NCBI RefSeq assembly: GCF_028288205.1
Contig: NZ_JAQBOD010000045.1
Span: 1-55,577, forward strand
Reading direction: 5' to 3'
DNA length: 55,577 nt
Source: Mucilaginibacter sp.
GTDB lineage: Bacteria > Bacteroidota > Bacteroidia > Sphingobacteriales > Sphingobacteriaceae
Shown piece by piece: positions 52,667 through 55,577 of the stretch. Position 1 is the stretch's first letter. Each line of letters starts with the position of its first letter. The translations under genes and the position numbers were made by a program. Under the pieces are notes generated by a model. The model made no database searches. It was given only the letters and a program-made list of their open reading frames with translations, and had not been told where the DNA came from.

Positions 52667-53043
52667 GGAGCCAATTCGTCGAGTATTTTTTTGGTAAGAG
52701 GTTTATGAATAAACTGGGTGATGTATTTGTTATCAAATGATTTCTTTATATCTATCGGATCAAGCGATGATGACAGCATAAATACTTTAATCTTATTCTT
52801 ATCAATATCAAGCTTATCAAACTCCTGCAAAAACTCAAAGCCGTTCATTACCGGCATGCGCAGGTCCAGGAAAATAACATCGGGTTTAACGCTGCCGTCG
52901 CGCAGGGAATCAATAGCCTCGGCAGGTGATTGCCTAACAACTATATTTTGGGCGAAGTTACTATTGGCCAATAGCTTGCTGGTGACAAAATTATCTATGT
53001 AATTGTCATCAATCAGCAAACAAGTATTGTAAGATTCAGCCAT
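52663..53043 (-). CDS. single-domain response regulator
   Basis: A 126-residue CheY-like receiver without an output domain. It has the acidic pair in 'LLIDDNYID', the phospho-acceptor Asp in 'IFLDLRMPVMNG', Ser in 'FMLSSS' and Lys in 'FIHKPL'. The frame is open to an ATG at 53055, but a -7 element overlaps it, so 53043 is the start. Bacteroidota have many such proteins, often paired with hybrid kinases; no kinase is nearby. It overlaps the sugar-kinase gene by 4 bp. Confidence 0.9.
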   Translation of the reverse strand: MAESYNTCLLIDDNYIDNFVTSKLLANSNFAQNIVVRQSPAEAIDSLRDGSVKPDVIFLDLRMPVMNGFEFLQEFDKLDIDKNKIKVFMLSSSLDPIDIKKSFDNKYITQFIHKPLTKKILDELAP

Positions 53044-53052
53044 TTTATATCC

Positions 53053-53060
53053 CAAAAATA
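53053..53060 (-). promoter_or_regulatory. -7 promoter element of the response regulator
   Basis: On the minus strand TATTTTTG matches TAnnTTTG, ending 9 bp before ATG 53043. Confidence 0.45.
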
Positions 53061-53073
53061 ACCAAATATTTGA

Positions 53074-54393
53074 TTATTGGATATTAATGTTGTTAGTAAT
53101 TTGCTTTAATGTTACTTCGGCTACTTTTGCCTGGTATTGCGCAGCAAAAAAAGTTGATTGCGCCTGTAGGTAATTTCTTTGTGCTTCGCGTATTTCTAAT
53201 GGTGTAATAGTACCTATTTTATACTTATCTAATGATATATCAAGGTTGCGTTTAGCTATTGATACATTTGACTGTCCCAGCTTCACCAGGTCTAATCCAG
53301 ACAGGTAAGTTACGTATAAATTATTTATTTGCGCATCAACATTTAAACGGGTTTGTTTAATATCAATAGCCGCATTATCTATTTGTATCTTAGCGTTATG
53401 TTCTCTGCGCGATTGGTTAAAACCATCAAATATATTGATAGACGCGGTTAAACCATAGTTTAATCCATGCGCGTTTTGCTGCTTGGTAAAACCTGCCGGC
53501 GTTTTACTATTGGTCCACGTATAGCCGCCCAATAACCCTACCGTTGGGTAGCGTATAGCCTGTACTTGCTTAAGGTTAATCTCGGCTATACGTTTATAAA
53601 TTTCTGATGACAGGATTGCCGGGTTTTGTGATTGCGCGTTATTAATTATATCGCCTAAAACCAGTTTTTCATCAACTACAATAGTATCTGTTACAGAAAA
53701 ATCGGTTTGCAGATCGCGAACCAGCAATTGATTCAATCTTATTTTTGATGCTTTAAACTGCTGTACCTGCGTTAATAAGGTTGCTGTATCTGTATTAAGG
53801 TTAACCTGAGCATTCAGCACATCCAAACGCGAGGCGCGGCCCACGCTAAATTTATCGTTAGCATAACGCAGTTGAGTATGTGATATTTCAATGGCTCCAT
53901 TTTGCGCCCTTATTTGCTCGTATTGGTTAATAAGGTCATAATAAGTTAATATTACATTGGCAGTGGTACTTATAATTGTATCCCGCAGGCTTACATCACT
54001 TAATTGTTTTATCTGTCTAAGCTGATCAAGATTTGCAAACATGGCAAAGCCGTTAAAAATGGTCCAGTTAAGACTTGGCCCGTAACTTAAATTGCTGTTT
54101 TTAGCACTTGGGATATTGTTTACAGTACCGTCACTCCGCGTTTGCTGTATAGTTTGTATACTGTTATTTTGGGTTAGGTCGCCGGTAACTACGGGTAAAA
54201 ACCCTGCATTACCTATAGTGTTATTATTTTGCGATATGGTGTTATAGTTTTGCGCCAGTTTAATGTTATAATTATTCTTTAACGCTATTTCAACGGCATC
54301 TTTTAAAGATAATAACGGCGCACTCTGTGCTTTAACAGTAGCAGTGAACGCTATACAGCAAAAAATGAAGCAGGCTAATCTTTTAAGTTTCAT
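53074..54393 (-). CDS. TolC-family outer-membrane efflux protein
   Basis: A 439-residue outer-membrane channel with a signal peptide (about 1-22, 'TVKAQ') and two outer-membrane-efflux repeats ('LSLKDAVEIALKNNYNIKLAQ', split). It is the downstream partner of the RND permease to its right. The 167-bp gap between them contains a repeat element, unlike the tight spacing in the efflux operon at 8635-14422. Confidence 0.93.
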   Translation of the reverse strand: MKLKRLACFIFCCIAFTATVKAQSAPLLSLKDAVEIALKNNYNIKLAQNYNTISQNNNTIGNAGFLPVVTGDLTQNNSIQTIQQTRSDGTVNNIPSAKNSNLSYGPSLNWTIFNGFAMFANLDQLRQIKQLSDVSLRDTIISTTANVILTYYDLINQYEQIRAQNGAIEISHTQLRYANDKFSVGRASRLDVLNAQVNLNTDTATLLTQVQQFKASKIRLNQLLVRDLQTDFSVTDTIVVDEKLVLGDIINNAQSQNPAILSSEIYKRIAEINLKQVQAIRYPTVGLLGGYTWTNSKTPAGFTKQQNAHGLNYGLTASINIFDGFNQSRREHNAKIQIDNAAIDIKQTRLNVDAQINNLYVTYLSGLDLVKLGQSNVSIAKRNLDISLDKYKIGTITPLEIREAQRNYLQAQSTFFAAQYQAKVAEVTLKQITNNINIQ

Positions 54394-54432
54394 CTGTTTT
54401 TATTTTCCAGTGGTATTAAATCAATTATAATA

Positions 54433-54540
54433 TGTCATGGGTAACGATAGAGAGAACTGTCTCTTGAGCGACAGCAAAAAAATCTTATACTACTTTACAT
54501 GGTGTATAAGAAATTGCCCTCGTACCTCGTCGAAATGACA
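54433..54540. repeat. 108-bp gene-less element of the GIY-YIG repeat family (family A)
   Basis: The right arm (54510-54540) reads, inverted, TGTCATTTCGACGAGGTACG and continues to TTCTTATACACC, close to the 51759-51794 arm. The left end is TGTCAT (54433-54438), poorly conserved inside. An inner hairpin CTTATAC/GTATAAG lies at 54484-54510. It sits within an efflux operon. Confidence 0.82.
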
Positions 54541-54560
54541 TTCATCTTTTATTAGTCCTT

Positions 54561-55577
54561 CTATTCAATCAGTTTTATTTTTTTTCTGCTGCCTTTATCA
54601 ACATCACCGGGTTGCACTTCATCCGGGTCATGGCGTTCATTTGATGCAATAAGCATATACATCATTGGTATAATATATAAAGTTAATACCAACGAAAACA
54701 ACATACCGCCTATAATAACTATACCTAATGATACCCGGCTTTTTGCACCTGCACCTAATGCAAATGCAATTGGTACAGAACCCAATACTACGGCCAAACT
54801 TGTCATCAAAATTGGGCGCAGGCGCGAAGTTGCCGCTTCAACCACCGCATCATATTTGGCCAGGCCATGTTCCATGCGTTGATTGGCAAACTCAACAATC
54901 AATATACCGTTTTTGGTTACCAACCCCACAAGTGTTATTATACCTATCTCGCTAAATATATTAAGCGTTTGATCAAACAGCCATAATGATAAAAACGCGC
55001 CCGCAATAGCCAGCGGTACGGTAAGCATTACGATGATAGGGTCTAAAAAGCTTTCAAACTGTGCAGCCAGTACCAGGTATATTAATAGTAATGCAAAGGC
55101 AAAGGCAAACAAAATGTTCGATGAGCTTTCGGCATAATCACGCGATGGGCCGCTAAGCGCTGTACTAAATGTATCGTCAAGCATGCTCTTGGCTATACGG
55201 TTCATCTCGGTAATACCATCACCTACCGTATGGCCCGGTGATAAGCCTGCCTGTATAGTTGCAGATTTATACCTGTTAAAGTGATATATAGCCGGCGGCG
55301 TAGCATCTTCGCTGATATGTACAACGTTATCTAATTGTACTAAGGTACCCTTGGCATTACGCACATATATAGCTTTCAGGTCAAGCGGCTGATCGCGGTT
55401 GGCCCTGTCGGCCTGTGCAATTACCTGGTATTGTTTACCGTTAATAAGGAAATATGCTAAACGCCCGGCGCTATAATACAATTGCAGCGCCTGCGCAATA
55501 TCTGATACCGATACCCCCATATCACGTGCCCTGTCCCTATCGGTAATTACTCTTAACTCTGGTTTAGTAAATTTTAA
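54561..55577 (-). CDS. RND efflux permease, AcrB type (N-terminal part outside window)
   Basis: The C-terminal 338 codons of a hydrophobe/amphiphile-efflux RND pump. The frame is open past the first in-window ATG (55520) to the right edge ('LRVITDRDRARD'), so the gene is truncated by the window. TM10 has 'LVTKNGILIVEFANQ', retaining the proton-relay lysine that the other RND permease here lacks. 'SRLRPILMTSLAVVLGSVPIAFALGAG' (in adjacent blocks) is typical of AcrB/MexB-like pumps. A TolC-family gene follows downstream. Confidence 0.95.
   Translation of the reverse strand, partial: LKFTKPELRVITDRDRARDMGVSVSDIAQALQLYYSAGRLAYFLINGKQYQVIAQADRANRDQPLDLKAIYVRNAKGTLVQLDNVVHISEDATPPAIYHFNRYKSATIQAGLSPGHTVGDGITEMNRIAKSMLDDTFSTALSGPSRDYAESSSNILFAFAFALLLIYLVLAAQFESFLDPIIVMLTVPLAIAGAFLSLWLFDQTLNIFSEIGIITLVGLVTKNGILIVEFANQRMEHGLAKYDAVVEAATSRLRPILMTSLAVVLGSVPIAFALGAGAKSRVSLGIVIIGGMLFSLVLTLYIIPMMYMLIASNERHDPDEVQPGDVDKGSRKKIKLIE

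Noticed and set aside
1..55577. tRNA, rRNA or tmRNA genes
   Set aside because: I looked for T-loop-like GGTTCGAATCC patterns and conserved rRNA blocks in the gaps and saw none; a covariance-model search would be decisive.

Overview
The window is chromosomal DNA from a member of the Bacteroidota, most likely the family Sphingobacteriaceae (Mucilaginibacter or Pedobacter type). The reasons are the many promoters that match the Bacteroidota -7 element TAnnTTTG, the weak or absent Shine-Dalgarno sequences, proteins exported with 'AQ'-type signal peptide ends, TPR-sensor kinases, a DUF2807 protein, a YfiT-type bacillithiol transferase and a CRY-DASH photolyase. Gene order is mostly core chromosome. 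I see no rRNA, tRNA, CRISPR array, prophage or classical insertion sequence. The assignment to genus is inference.

Layout. 1-1877: the end of rpsA with a strong terminator. 2097-4052: a TPR-containing sensor kinase. 4410-8626: pyrR-pyrB, followed closely by a secreted serine hydrolase and a secreted BNR-repeat protein. 8635-14422: a leftward tripartite RND efflux operon (TolC, permease, lipoprotein adaptor). 14630-16021: an MBL-fold hydrolase and a HAD phosphatase. 16129-18082: an OmpR-type two-component pair. 18086-28438: two GT39 glycosyltransferases, an esterase, lpdA, a CocE/NonD hydrolase, an M1 peptidase, a DUF2807 protein and an uncharacterised outer-membrane-type protein. 30270-35629: a DinB-like protein, the sucA-sucB operon of 2-oxoglutarate dehydrogenase (its E3 could be the lpdA product) and a possible 33-residue membrane peptide. 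35961-45418: CRY-DASH, a HAD phosphatase, a Dabb protein, an FAD oxidoreductase, an amidase, a bacillithiol transferase, a broken membrane-protein gene, a ferredoxin reductase/alcohol dehydrogenase pair and superoxide dismutase. 45889-51431: tadA, an SdpI-like protein, csaA, a degenerate receiver protein, serS, rsmI and lnt. 51395-51794: a GIY-YIG nuclease unit. 51812-55577: a BadF/NagK-type kinase, a response regulator and the start of a second RND efflux operon, cut by the right edge.

The most unusual feature is a 400-bp unit at 51395-51794. It consists of a stand-alone 95-residue GIY-YIG nuclease gene enclosed by perfect 36-bp inverted repeats. The left repeat supplies the last codons and the stop of lnt. 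Related but gene-less inverted-repeat elements lie between genes elsewhere in the window (27375, 30824, 30991, 44703, 49681, 54433). This resembles the RAYT/REPIN arrangement of proteobacteria, but with a GIY-YIG nuclease in place of a Y1 transposase. Mobility is inference. Two genes appear to be broken by frameshifts (24385-24804 and 42109-42668). The left RND permease lacks the canonical TM10 lysine that the right one retains.
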